A DNA stretch of 64,000 bases from Tolumonas auensis DSM 9187 (lineage in GTDB: Bacteria > Pseudomonadota > Gammaproteobacteria > Enterobacterales > Aeromonadaceae), in contig NC_012691.1 in NCBI RefSeq assembly GCF_000023065.1, positions 1,284,501 through 1,348,500 of the forward strand. The letters are read 5' to 3'. Positions 54,420-63,275 of this stretch are shown in pieces. Each line of letters starts with the position of its first letter. Within the stretch, counting starts at the first letter, position 1. Position numbers and translations under genes: made by a program. The notes under the pieces were generated by a model, which worked only from the letters and a program-made list of their open reading frames with translations, did no database searches and had not been told where the DNA came from.

Positions 54420-55448
54420 ATGTCAAAACTAAAATATTTAACAGGCGTTGCATCTGCAGTTGCTTTATTGGTTGCCGGAAATGCTCAGGCAGCATCAGGT
54501 GACACTCTGGCGAATGTTAAGAAGAAAGGCTATGTACAATGTGGCGTGAATGATGGCTTACCTGGTTTTTCCAGCCCGAACGCGAAAGGCGCATGGGAAG
54601 GTATGGACGTTGACGTATGCCGCGCTGTCGCTGCTGCTGTTTTTGCCGATGCAAGCAAAGTGAAATATATCCCGCTGGGTGGTAAAGAACGTTTTACTGC
54701 ACTGCAATCAGGTGAGGTTGACATCCTGTCCCGCAACACTACATGGACAATGACCCGTGATGCCACTCTGGGCCTGAAATCAACTGCGACTACTTATTAT
54801 GATGGTCAGGGTTTCATGGTTAACAAATCTCTGGGTGTGAAGAGCGCGAAAGAATTAGATGGCGCGACTATCTGTACCGAAGGTGGCACGACTACTGAGA
54901 TGAACATGGCTGACTACTTCAATGCCAACAAAATGAAATACACGCCGGTTGTGTTCGATAACTCTGATCAGACTGTAAAAGGTTTTGAATCCGGTCGTTG
55001 TGACGTGCTGACTTCTGACAAATCACAGTTGTTTGCTGTACGCGTGAAACTGGCTAAGCCAGATGATGTTGCTGTATTGCCGGAAATCATCTCTAAAGAG
55101 CCTTTAGGCCCAATGGTTCGTCAGGGTGATGAATCATGGGAACTGCTGGTTAAATGGACCGTGTTTGCCATGATTAACGCAGAAGAGCTGGGTGTAAGCA
55201 GCAAAAACGTTGACGAAATGGCTAAATCCGGCAGCCCTGATGTTAAACGTATGCTGGGTTATGACGCGCCGGATGGAACTACTCTGGGTGCAGTGAAAGA
55301 CTGGGGCTATCAGATCGTGAAACAAGTCGGTAATTACGCTGAAGTTTTCGATCGTAACGTGGGTAAAGATTCACCACTGAAAATTGTTCGTACTGAGAAC
55401 AATCTGTGGAACAAAGGCGGCTTCCTGTACGCGCCACCTGTACGTTAA
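54420..55448 (+). CDS. aapJ: AapJ, amino-acid ABC transporter binding protein
   Basis: A signal peptide (GVASAVALLVAGNAQAASG) precedes a ~320-residue general L-amino-acid binding protein. NDGLPGFSSPNAKGAWEGMDVDVCRAVAAAVF near residue 43 and EVDILSRNTTWTMTRDATLGL near residue 100 are typical of AapJ/BztA. It captures a range of amino acids in the periplasm for AapQMP. A hairpin with a T-run lies right after the stop, so it probably makes an excess of this gene's message. Confidence 0.95.
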   Translation: MSKLKYLTGVASAVALLVAGNAQAASGDTLANVKKKGYVQCGVNDGLPGFSSPNAKGAWEGMDVDVCRAVAAAVFADASKVKYIPLGGKERFTALQSGEVDILSRNTTWTMTRDATLGLKSTATTYYDGQGFMVNKSLGVKSAKELDGATICTEGGTTTEMNMADYFNANKMKYTPVVFDNSDQTVKGFESGRCDVLTSDKSQLFAVRVKLAKPDDVAVLPEIISKEPLGPMVRQGDESWELLVKWTVFAMINAEELGVSSKNVDEMAKSGSPDVKRMLGYDAPDGTTLGAVKDWGYQIVKQVGNYAEVFDRNVGKDSPLKIVRTENNLWNKGGFLYAPPVR

Positions 55449-55461
55449 TTGCATCAGTATT

Positions 55462-55484
55462 GGGCGGGATTTCCCCGCCCTTTT
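55462..55484 (+). terminator. Intercistronic terminator/attenuator between aapJ and aapQ
   Basis: GGGCGGG pairs with CCCGCCC around a five-base loop and is followed by TTTT. It would give higher output of the binding protein than of the membrane and ATPase subunits. Confidence 0.8.
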
Positions 55485-55516
55485 AAGTTAAGCGTTCTAC
55501 TGGAGTTAAATTTAGC

Positions 55517-56710
55517 ATGCCCGCTGAAAACTCAAATAATTGCAAAAATGCACCAGCCACCCGCTGGATTTATGATCCTAAAGTACGCGGGATCATATTT
55601 CAGTCGATTGCTGTTGCGTGTGTGGCATGGATGTTGTTCTATTTTATCAGCAACGCCCTGCACAACATGGAATCCCGTGGTATCGCTACCGGCTTTTCAT
55701 TTCTGGATAACCGGGCCAGCTTTGGTATTGCTCAGTCGCTCATTTCCTATTCAGAAAATGACACCTATGGCCGGGCATTTATCATTGGTTTATTGAATAC
55801 GCTGCTGGTTTCCGGAATCGGTATTATTTTTGCCACTGTATTCGGTTTCCTGATTGGTATCGCGCGTTTATCAAATAACTGGTTACTCAGCCGTGCTGCC
55901 GCTGTTTACATTGAGACGTTCCGCAATATTCCATTATTGCTGCAGATCTTCTTCTGGTACTTCTGTGTTCTGCGTGCATTGCCCGGACCTCGTGACAGTA
56001 TCAATTTGCTGGATGCGTTCTTCCTGAACGTACGTGGTTTATATGTTCCGGCACCGGTGACTGAAAGCGGTTTTACTGCTGTTACTGTTGCTTTTATTCT
56101 TGCGATTGTGGCCTGCGTATTTCTTAAAAAGTGGGCTAAAAATCGTCAGAATCTGACTGGCCAGCCCTTCCCGGTGTTCTTCAGCAGCCTGGGGTTACTC
56201 TTCGGATTACCGCTGGTCGTCTTTTTAATCGCCGGTATGCCAATGCATTGGGAACTGCCTGCGCTGAAAGGCTTTAACTTCCGTGGTGGTTTAACGGTTA
56301 TCCCGGAATTGTTTTCCATGGTTGTGGCGTTGACGATTTTTACTGCAGCATCCATTGCTGAAATCGTCCGTTCAGGGATCATGGCTGTATCAAAAGGTCA
56401 GGTTGAAGCGGCAGATGCGTTGGGCCTGAAGAATGGTCTGACATTACGTTTCATTATCATCCCTCAGGCAATGCGGGTCATCATTCCGCCATTGACCAGC
56501 CAGTATCTGAACCTGGTTAAAAACTCTTCACTCGCTACAGCGGTGGGTTATCCGGATCTGGTGTCTGTCTTCATGGGCAGTACGCTGAACCAAACCGGTC
56601 AGGCGGTTGAAATTATTGCCATGACAATGGCGGTCTATCTGACAATCAGCTTAATCACCTCTGTGTTAATGAATATTTATAACGCGAAAAAAGCGTTAGT
56701 GGAGCGTTAA
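55517..56710 (+). CDS. aapQ: AapQ, amino-acid ABC transporter permease
   Basis: The 397-residue permease has several membrane helices. The C-terminal EAA loop AAIAEIVRSGIMAVSKGQVEAADALGL (residues ~275-300) docks the ATPase. YIETFRNIPLLLQIFFWYF near residue 130 is a family hallmark. It forms a heterodimer with AapM. It starts 33 bases after the intercistronic hairpin and ends one base before aapM. Confidence 0.95.
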   Translation: MPAENSNNCKNAPATRWIYDPKVRGIIFQSIAVACVAWMLFYFISNALHNMESRGIATGFSFLDNRASFGIAQSLISYSENDTYGRAFIIGLLNTLLVSGIGIIFATVFGFLIGIARLSNNWLLSRAAAVYIETFRNIPLLLQIFFWYFCVLRALPGPRDSINLLDAFFLNVRGLYVPAPVTESGFTAVTVAFILAIVACVFLKKWAKNRQNLTGQPFPVFFSSLGLLFGLPLVVFLIAGMPMHWELPALKGFNFRGGLTVIPELFSMVVALTIFTAASIAEIVRSGIMAVSKGQVEAADALGLKNGLTLRFIIIPQAMRVIIPPLTSQYLNLVKNSSLATAVGYPDLVSVFMGSTLNQTGQAVEIIAMTMAVYLTISLITSVLMNIYNAKKALVER

Positions 56711-56711
56711 T

Positions 56712-57809
56712 ATGGTTGTATACCGCGAACAACCCACTTTACCGGCACCAGCCAGTCAAACCAGTTTTGTCGGATGGATGCATAAAAATCTGTTCTCAAA
56801 CTGGGTCAACAGCATCATCACGTTAGCGTTACTCTATTTTTTAGTACCGCAACTGTGGAGCCTGATTCAGTGGGCTTTCCTGAAATCCGACTGGGTTGGT
56901 GATAACCGGAGCCAATGTGTGTCTGGCGGCGCATGCTGGGTCTTTATTACTAATCGTCTGAATCTGTTTATCTACGGTTTCTATCCGGAAAGTGAACACT
57001 GGCGTGTGAATTGGATATATGCACTGACCGCACTTCAGGTTGCCGCACTGCTTTATCCGAAAACACCGCACAAATCGATTCTGACTGGCATTTTCTTTGT
57101 CGTTTATCCATTTGTGGTGTTCTTCCTGCTTTATGGTGGAGTATTTGGGCTTGATGTCGTAGAAACCCATAAATGGGGCGGTCTGATGCTGACCCTGTTG
57201 CTGGGTATCATTGGCACAGTGGCTGCGCTGCCTATCGGTATTCTGCTGGCATTAGGGCGCCGTTCAGAAATGCCAATCATCCGGTCTCTGAGCATCGTCT
57301 TTATTGAGTTCTGGCGTGCCGTACCGCTGATCACCGTACTTTTCATGGCATCAGTAATGTTACCGCTCTTTTTATCCGGCGAAGTGAGTATGGATAAATT
57401 GTTGCGTGCTATGATTGGCATCATTTTGTTTGAATCGGCATATGTCGCGGAAGTTATCCGTGGTGGTCTGCAGGCGATTCCGAAAGGGCAGTATGAAGCG
57501 GCGAAAGCGTTAGGGCTGAACTACTGGAAATCGATGGGCTTGATTATTATGCCGCAGGCATTAAAACTCACGATCCCTTCATTGGTTAATACGTTTATTG
57601 AGTTATTTAAAGATACCAGTCTGGTTACAATTATCGGTCTTTTCGATCTGCTTGCAGTGGCAAAAGCTGGTCTTTCCGACCCGGCATGGTTAGGTTTTTC
57701 TACTGAAGCGTATACGTTTGTTGCTTTAGTATTCTGGGTTTTCTGTTTTGGTATGTCTCGTTACTCTATGTATTTAGAGAACTTGCTGCATACAGGTCAT
57801 AAGCGCTGA
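56712..57809 (+). CDS. aapM: AapM, amino-acid ABC transporter permease
   Basis: This is the partner permease (365 residues) with [22 protein letters not shown] near residue 197 and the EAA loop [27 protein letters not shown] near residue 243. It pairs with AapQ to form the transmembrane pore. Its stop at 57809 is only ten bases from the preferred start of the ATPase gene. Confidence 0.95.
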   Translation: MVVYREQPTLPAPASQTSFVGWMHKNLFSNWVNSIITLALLYFLVPQLWSLIQWAFLKSDWVGDNRSQCVSGGACWVFITNRLNLFIYGFYPESEHWRVNWIYALTALQVAALLYPKTPHKSILTGIFFVVYPFVVFFLLYGGVFGLDVVETHKWGGLMLTLLLGIIGTVAALPIGILLALGRRSEMPIIRSLSIVFIEFWRAVPLITVLFMASVMLPLFLSGEVSMDKLLRAMIGIILFESAYVAEVIRGGLQAIPKGQYEAAKALGLNYWKSMGLIIMPQALKLTIPSLVNTFIELFKDTSLVTIIGLFDLLAVAKAGLSDPAWLGFSTEAYTFVALVFWVFCFGMSRYSMYLENLLHTGHKR

Positions 57810-57819
57810 GGACATGTTG

Positions 57820-58572
57820 ATGAGCATCGACAAAAATGAAATCGTAGTTGAAATGAATGATGTGAATAAATGGTACGGCGAGTTCCATGTTCTCAAAAAC
57901 GTTTGTCTGCGTGTTAAGAAAGGGGAAAAAATCGTTGTGTGCGGCCCGTCAGGGTCAGGCAAATCAACGATGATCCGTTGCATCAACCGTCTGGAAGAAC
58001 ACCAGCAAGGTGACATCATTGTTAAAGGCACGCCGTTAACGAATGATCTGAAAAACATTGAAAGTGTGCGTCGTGAAGTCGGTATGGTGTTCCAGCACTT
58101 TAACCTGTTCCCGCATCTGACTGTTTTAGAGAACTGCTGTCTGGCACCAATGTGGGTTCGTAAGATCCCGCGTAAAGAAGCCGAAGCAGCCGCGATGAAA
58201 TATCTGGAACGTGTGCATATTCCTGATCAGGCGCTGAAATATCCAGGTCAGCTTTCCGGTGGTCAGCAGCAGCGTGTGGCGATTGCCCGCAGTCTGTGTA
58301 TGAACCCGGAAATCATGCTGTTCGACGAACCCACTTCGGCACTGGACCCTGAAATGGTCAGTGAAGTGCTGGATGTAATGATCGAACTGGCAAAAGAAGG
58401 GATGACCATGTTGTGTGTTACCCACGAAATGGGTTTTGCGCGCAAAGTGGCTGATCGCGTGATCTTTATGGATAAAGGTCAGATTGTTGAAGAAAATACG
58501 CCGGAAGAGTTCTTTAATAATCCGCAGTCGGAACGTGGCCGTTTGTTCCTGAGTCAGATCCTGCAGCACTGA
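57820..58572 (+). CDS. aapP: AapP, amino-acid ABC transporter ATPase
   Basis: The ~250-residue ATPase has Walker [10 protein letters not shown] near residue 43, the signature [15 protein letters not shown] near residue 144, Walker [17 protein letters not shown] near 166 and the H-loop [16 protein letters not shown]. It powers AapQM. GAGGA is better placed for ATG 57820 than for ATG 57814. A strong terminator follows. Confidence 0.95.
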   Translation: MSIDKNEIVVEMNDVNKWYGEFHVLKNVCLRVKKGEKIVVCGPSGSGKSTMIRCINRLEEHQQGDIIVKGTPLTNDLKNIESVRREVGMVFQHFNLFPHLTVLENCCLAPMWVRKIPRKEAEAAAMKYLERVHIPDQALKYPGQLSGGQQQRVAIARSLCMNPEIMLFDEPTSALDPEMVSEVLDVMIELAKEGMTMLCVTHEMGFARKVADRVIFMDKGQIVEENTPEEFFNNPQSERGRLFLSQILQH

Positions 58573-58590
58573 TTTTTTTGTATTAAATGA

Positions 58591-58620
58591 AAAAGCCGCT
58601 CAAATTGAGCGGCTTTTTTA
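58591..58620. terminator. Bidirectional terminator between aapP and the GH13 genes
   Basis: AAAAGCCGCTC and GAGCGGCTTTT pair over 11 bases around a five-base loop, with A- and T-runs on the two sides. It serves both convergent operons. Confidence 0.85.
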
Positions 58621-58629
58621 CGGGCGCGA

Positions 58630-60306
58630 TCAACTCACTCGATAGACCCGCACTTCATAAGGCTGTAACAACAGCTGGCTGGTGGCGGAGTGGGGCAATA
58701 CCGCGCAGTTATTCAGCCACAGATGGTCATGATAGAGTTTAAAGTCTTCATGATGGTACATCGCATCGTGATCGCTCATGTTGCAGATGATGACGACTTT
58801 CTGTGTGTCCAGCGTGCGGGTATAGGCATAGATCTGCTGATCATCTGCCATCAGCAATTCATAACTGCCATAGACCAGTACCGACTCTGCTTTACGCAGA
58901 CGTATCATCTGGCGATAGAAGTTCAGCACGGAGTCCGGCTGTACTTCCTGTTGCTGCACGTTAATGGTGGTGTAGTTCGGGTTTACTTTCAGCCATGGTT
59001 TTGCAGCACTGAAACCGGCGTTTGCCGTGGCATCCCATTGCATCGGGGTACGCGCATTGTCACGGGAAGTCAGCGACAACCAGCCCAGAATCGCTTCGTC
59101 GGTCATGCCGTCTTTTTTCATGCTGTGATAACGGTTTATTGACCAGACATCATCAAAATCCTCAATCGATGAGAATTTGGTGTTGGTCATACCGATTTCC
59201 TGACCCTGATAGATATAAGGGGTCCCTTGCATCAGGAAATACATCGCAGCGATCGCGGTGGCACTTTCACGCCAGTAGCGATCCGTATTACCCCATTTAG
59301 AGATAACACGCGGGATGTCGTGGTTTTCGACATACAGTGCATTCCAGCCTTTGCCGTGAAGCTCCTGCTGCCAGCGGGTGAAGATTTTCTTCAGTTCGCA
59401 GAGGTTAAGCGGGCTGGTCGGATCACCTTCCCATAGCTTCACATGTTCAAACTGGAAAATCATATTCAAGCGGTTGTGGCGTTCAGCAACCCATTCATCT
59501 GACTGGGGCGCCGATACACCATTGGCTTCACCCACGGTCATGATGTCGTAATGCGCGAAGGTGTTTTTGCACATATCGTCGAGATAATCGAGCACCCCGT
59601 CGGCATTCAGATGCTTGTCAAAAGAGGGCACATATTCCAGACCATCCGGGTTGGGCATATCGGTCAGGCCGTCCTCTTTTTTCATATGGCTGATGGCATC
59701 AATACGGAAGCCATCAATGCCTTTATTCAGCCACCAGTGCATCATGTCATACACGGCTTTACGCACATCCATGTTGTCCCAGTTCAGATCCGGCTGGCGG
59801 CTGGAGAACAGATGCATAAAGTATTGATCGGTCTGTTCATCTTTCTTCCAGGCCGATCCTTTGAAGATACTTTCCCAGTTGTTCGGCTCTTTACCATTCT
59901 TACCATCACGCCAGATATACCAGTCACGTTTTGGATTATCGATGGAAGAACGGGACTCCAAAAACCAGGGGTGATCATCACTGGTGTGATTCACCACCAG
60001 ATCGAGGATCAGGCGCATACCACGGCTATGCACTTCGCTCAGCAGACGGTCGAAATCGGCCATGGTGCCGAATTCATCCATGATGTCCTGATAATCACTG
60101 ATGTCGTAACCGTTATCATCGTTTGGTGATTTGTACATCGGACAAATCCAGATGACATCAATGCCCAGATTTTTCAGATAATCCAGCTTACTGGTGATCC
60201 CATTCAGATCGCCGATGCCATCACCGTTGGAATCCATAAAGCTGCGCGGATAAATCTGATAAGCGACAGCTTCTTTCCACCAGCGTTGAGTAACTTGTTT
60301 GCTCAT
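58630..60306 (-). CDS. GH13 oligo-1,6-glucosidase-type alpha-glucosidase (first)
   Basis: The 558-residue cytoplasmic GH13 enzyme has AVAYQIYPRSFMDSNGDGIGDL at the N-terminus, LVVNHTSDDHPWF near residue 102, nucleophile loop DGFRIDAISHM near residue 196, the acid loop TVGEANGV near 258 and VENHDIPR near 331. The VxxH/N pattern after the nucleophile fits alpha-1,6/alpha-1,4-glucosidases acting on short malto- or isomalto-oligosaccharides. No signal peptide is present. It follows a paralogue with 26 bases between, so the two are co-transcribed. Confidence 0.92.
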   Translation of the reverse strand: MSKQVTQRWWKEAVAYQIYPRSFMDSNGDGIGDLNGITSKLDYLKNLGIDVIWICPMYKSPNDDNGYDISDYQDIMDEFGTMADFDRLLSEVHSRGMRLILDLVVNHTSDDHPWFLESRSSIDNPKRDWYIWRDGKNGKEPNNWESIFKGSAWKKDEQTDQYFMHLFSSRQPDLNWDNMDVRKAVYDMMHWWLNKGIDGFRIDAISHMKKEDGLTDMPNPDGLEYVPSFDKHLNADGVLDYLDDMCKNTFAHYDIMTVGEANGVSAPQSDEWVAERHNRLNMIFQFEHVKLWEGDPTSPLNLCELKKIFTRWQQELHGKGWNALYVENHDIPRVISKWGNTDRYWRESATAIAAMYFLMQGTPYIYQGQEIGMTNTKFSSIEDFDDVWSINRYHSMKKDGMTDEAILGWLSLTSRDNARTPMQWDATANAGFSAAKPWLKVNPNYTTINVQQQEVQPDSVLNFYRQMIRLRKAESVLVYGSYELLMADDQQIYAYTRTLDTQKVVIICNMSDHDAMYHHEDFKLYHDHLWLNNCAVLPHSATSQLLLQPYEVRVYRVS

Positions 60307-60331
60307 AACATTAATCCTTTAATTGCCGAAT

Positions 60332-61999
60332 TCATGCCACTGGTTGCTTATAGGCAACAGCAAAAGATTCATAGGGTTGTAGGATGATTTCATCAGCCAG
60401 ACTGTGGTGTGGCTGATAGTTGCTGATCAGGCATTGGCCTTGGATGTTCTGAACTTCAGCGGGCAGTGACACCGTTACTTTCTTCTTGCTGAAGTTATTG
60501 ATTACGATGACCCGCGCATCATCCTGAGCACGTAAGTAAGCAAAGACATCAGGATGATCTTCCAGCAACGGGATATATTGCCCGTAGGTCATGATCGGCT
60601 GTTCTTTACGCAGTTTGATCAGTTTCTGATAGTGGAAGAAAACTGAATCTGGTTCATTCAATGCTGCTTGCACATTGATTTCGGTGTAATTAGGGTTCAC
60701 CTTCAGCCATGGTTTTGCGGTGCTGAAACCGGCATTGATATCGTTGTTCCATTGCATCGGCGTGCGGGCATTATCACGGCCGTTCTCGTAGATCCCTTCC
60801 ATCATTTTTTCATGTGGCACGCCGGCGGCGGTACGTTCGTAATAGAGATTCAGTGATTCGATATCCTGATAATCATCGATGGAATCGAAACGTACGTTGG
60901 TCATGCCGATCTCTTCGCCCTGATAGACATAAGGCGTGCCTTTGAGGAAGTGCAGGGCAGTCGCCAGCATTTTGGCGGATGCAACACGGAATTCACCGGT
61001 ATCACCATATTTGGAAACCGCGCGCGGCAGATCGTGGTTATCCCAGAACAGCGAGTTCCAGCCACTGTCAGCCAGCTCGGTTTGCCATTTGGTGAAGACC
61101 TTTTTCAGCTTGATCAGATCAAAGGCTTGCGGCTCCCATTTGCCATTCTGCGGATGCCAGCCGATGGTGATATGTTCAAACTGGAATACCATCGACAGTT
61201 CGTTACGCGCCGGATCAGAATACAGCTTGGCGATTTCCGGTGTGGCGCTCCAGGCTTCACCTACAGTCAGTACATCGCGATCGCCGAAGGTAGCCTTGTT
61301 CATTTCCTGCAATAGCGGATGCAGTTTTGCACCGTTCGTCATGATCTTCTTGTCGACTTCTTTGCCGATCAGATCGATAACGTCCATGCGGAAGCCGCCG
61401 ATGCCTTTATCCAGCCACCAGTTCATCATCTTGTGCACTTCTTCCTGCACTTTCGGATTTTCCCAGTTCAGATCCGGCTGACGTTTGGAGAACTGGTGGA
61501 AATAGTATTCCCCGGTAGTGGCATCAAATTCCCAGCCGCTGCCACCGAAGTAGGAGTGAAAATCGTTTGGTACGGAGCCATCCGCCTGTGGTTGGCGCCA
61601 GATGTAATAATCACGGTAGGGGTTATCTTTGGATTTCTTCGCTTCGATAAACCACGGGTGTTCATCGGAAGTATGGTTAACCACCAGATCCATCACGATC
61701 TGAATATCGCGTTTTTTGGCTTCCGCGATCAGGTTTTCCATCTCTGCCAGCGTGCCGAATTCGGCGGCGATATCCTGATAATCGGAGATGTCATAGCCGT
61801 TATCATCCATCGGTGATTTATAGACCGGAGATAACCAGATGATATTGATACCGAGCTGCTGCAGATAATCGAGTTTGCTGATGATACCGGCCAGATCACC
61901 CATACCATCGTTATTCGCATCGCAGAAGCTGCGTGGGTAAATTTGATACACCACGGCGTTGTGCCACCATTTTTTGCTTAATACTTTATTGTCCATCAT
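60332..61999 (-). CDS. GH13 oligo-1,6-glucosidase/DexB-type alpha-glucosidase (second)
   Basis: The 555-residue protein is a clear paralogue of the preceding gene: AVVYQIYPRSFCDANNDGMGDL, VVNHTSDEHPWF, nucleophile loop GGFRMDVIDLIG near residue 200, VGEAWS near residue 255 and DNHDLPRAVSKYG near 328. The divergent loop GGFRMDVIDLIGKEVD differs from GFRIDAISHMKKED of the first, which points to different linkage or chain-length preference, for example glucan 1,6-alpha-glucosidase versus oligo-1,6-glucosidase. Start ATG at 61999 or the next codon. It is part of the operon with the upstream ABC genes. Confidence 0.92.
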   Translation of the reverse strand: MMDNKVLSKKWWHNAVVYQIYPRSFCDANNDGMGDLAGIISKLDYLQQLGINIIWLSPVYKSPMDDNGYDISDYQDIAAEFGTLAEMENLIAEAKKRDIQIVMDLVVNHTSDEHPWFIEAKKSKDNPYRDYYIWRQPQADGSVPNDFHSYFGGSGWEFDATTGEYYFHQFSKRQPDLNWENPKVQEEVHKMMNWWLDKGIGGFRMDVIDLIGKEVDKKIMTNGAKLHPLLQEMNKATFGDRDVLTVGEAWSATPEIAKLYSDPARNELSMVFQFEHITIGWHPQNGKWEPQAFDLIKLKKVFTKWQTELADSGWNSLFWDNHDLPRAVSKYGDTGEFRVASAKMLATALHFLKGTPYVYQGEEIGMTNVRFDSIDDYQDIESLNLYYERTAAGVPHEKMMEGIYENGRDNARTPMQWNNDINAGFSTAKPWLKVNPNYTEINVQAALNEPDSVFFHYQKLIKLRKEQPIMTYGQYIPLLEDHPDVFAYLRAQDDARVIVINNFSKKKVTVSLPAEVQNIQGQCLISNYQPHHSLADEIILQPYESFAVAYKQPVA

Positions 62000-62064
62000 G
62001 CACGGCCTGTTAATTTCGTAATGGAAACCAGTGACCGGCGGCCTGAACGACCGCCGAGATGTAA

Positions 62065-63180
62065 TTAGTGTTTGTTCTGCGCCTGAACCAGGCGGGTGAA
62101 GGCGTTGCCGTCACCGTCAAACAGGTAGCAATGCTCTACCGGTAACTGCACACCGACAGTCTGACCTGCAGAAATCGGTGAACGTTCAGCGTTACGGACA
62201 ACCCATGGTTCGCTGGCGTTACCGTTGTCGAGATAGAGGTAAGTTTCGTTACCCATGTGCTCAACGAACATGACGTTGGCCTGATATTGAGACTGTTCGA
62301 TATTGCCCCACAGGATATGTTCCGGGCGAATACCCAGGTTTACGCTTTGACCTTCGGCATTACGTGGGGTGCTGATTGGCAGAACCAGTTGTTTGCCGTT
62401 ATCCAGTCGGACTACACTCTCTTTTTCACCCGCTTGTACCAGGCTGGCCGGGATCAGGTTCATTTTTGGTGAGCCGATAAACTGCGCCACGAACTCATTG
62501 GCTGGGTGGTCGTACAGCTCCAGCGGGGTGCCGACCTGTTCAATGTTGCCTTTATTCAGTACCACGATGCGATCCGCCAGTGTCATCGCTTCCACCTGAT
62601 CATGGGTGACATAGATGATGGTGGAGCCCAGACGTTTATGCAGGTTGGCAATTTCCATACGCATCTGTACGCGCAAGGCGGCATCCAGGTTGGACAGTGG
62701 CTCGTCGAACAGGAACAGTTTCGGTTCACGGGCAATCGCACGGCCGATGGCTACACGCTGACGCTGGCCACCGGACAGATCTTTCGGGCGACGCTGCAGC
62801 AATGGTTCCAGTTGCAGAATGCGCGCGCTGTTTTGTACCTTGGCGTCGATCTCTTCTTTGGATTTGCCGGCCAGCTCCAGACCAAACGCCATGTTCTGAT
62901 AAACGCTCATATGCGGATAAAGTGCATACGACTGGAACACCATGCCGATGCCGCGTTCAGAAGGGGTATCGTCGTTGACATAGGTATCATCGATAAACAT
63001 GCTGCCAGCGGAAATATCTTCCAGACCGGCAATCATGCGCAGCAAAGTGGATTTACCGCAGCCGGACGGGCCAACGATCACGATGAACTCACCGCTGTTG
63101 ACCTGCAGATCCAGTGATTTGATAACCTGAGCGTGTTCGCTGTAACGTTTGTTTAATTTCTCTAATCTCAAATTCGACAT
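62065..63180 (-). CDS. MsmK/UgpC-type sugar ABC transporter ATPase
   Basis: The 371-residue CUT1-family ATPase has Walker A VGPSGCGKSTLLRMIAG near residue 37, signature LSGGQRQRVAIGRAI near residue 134, Walker B PKLFLFDEPLSNLDAALR and a C-terminal TOBE regulatory domain (residues ~235-371). It should drive alpha-glucoside uptake with the permeases upstream. Such ATPases (MsmK/UgpC/MalK) can serve several transporters. It lies between the permease gene and the GH13 pair in the same orientation. Confidence 0.92.
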   Translation of the reverse strand: MSNLRLEKLNKRYSEHAQVIKSLDLQVNSGEFIVIVGPSGCGKSTLLRMIAGLEDISAGSMFIDDTYVNDDTPSERGIGMVFQSYALYPHMSVYQNMAFGLELAGKSKEEIDAKVQNSARILQLEPLLQRRPKDLSGGQRQRVAIGRAIAREPKLFLFDEPLSNLDAALRVQMRMEIANLHKRLGSTIIYVTHDQVEAMTLADRIVVLNKGNIEQVGTPLELYDHPANEFVAQFIGSPKMNLIPASLVQAGEKESVVRLDNGKQLVLPISTPRNAEGQSVNLGIRPEHILWGNIEQSQYQANVMFVEHMGNETYLYLDNGNASEPWVVRNAERSPISAGQTVGVQLPVEHCYLFDGDGNAFTRLVQAQNKH

Positions 63181-63275
63181 GACTATACATCCTGTTCTGT
63201 GGGCGCTCTGTTCAGGACTAAGCGCGCCTTAACTAATCACAAAAGTTCGTTCAGATATTCGGGCGATGCCGGGAA

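Noticed and set aside
59551-60129. A long plus-strand frame inside the first GH13 gene
   Set aside because: Antisense to a complete glycosidase with all catalytic residues; no ribosome-binding site.
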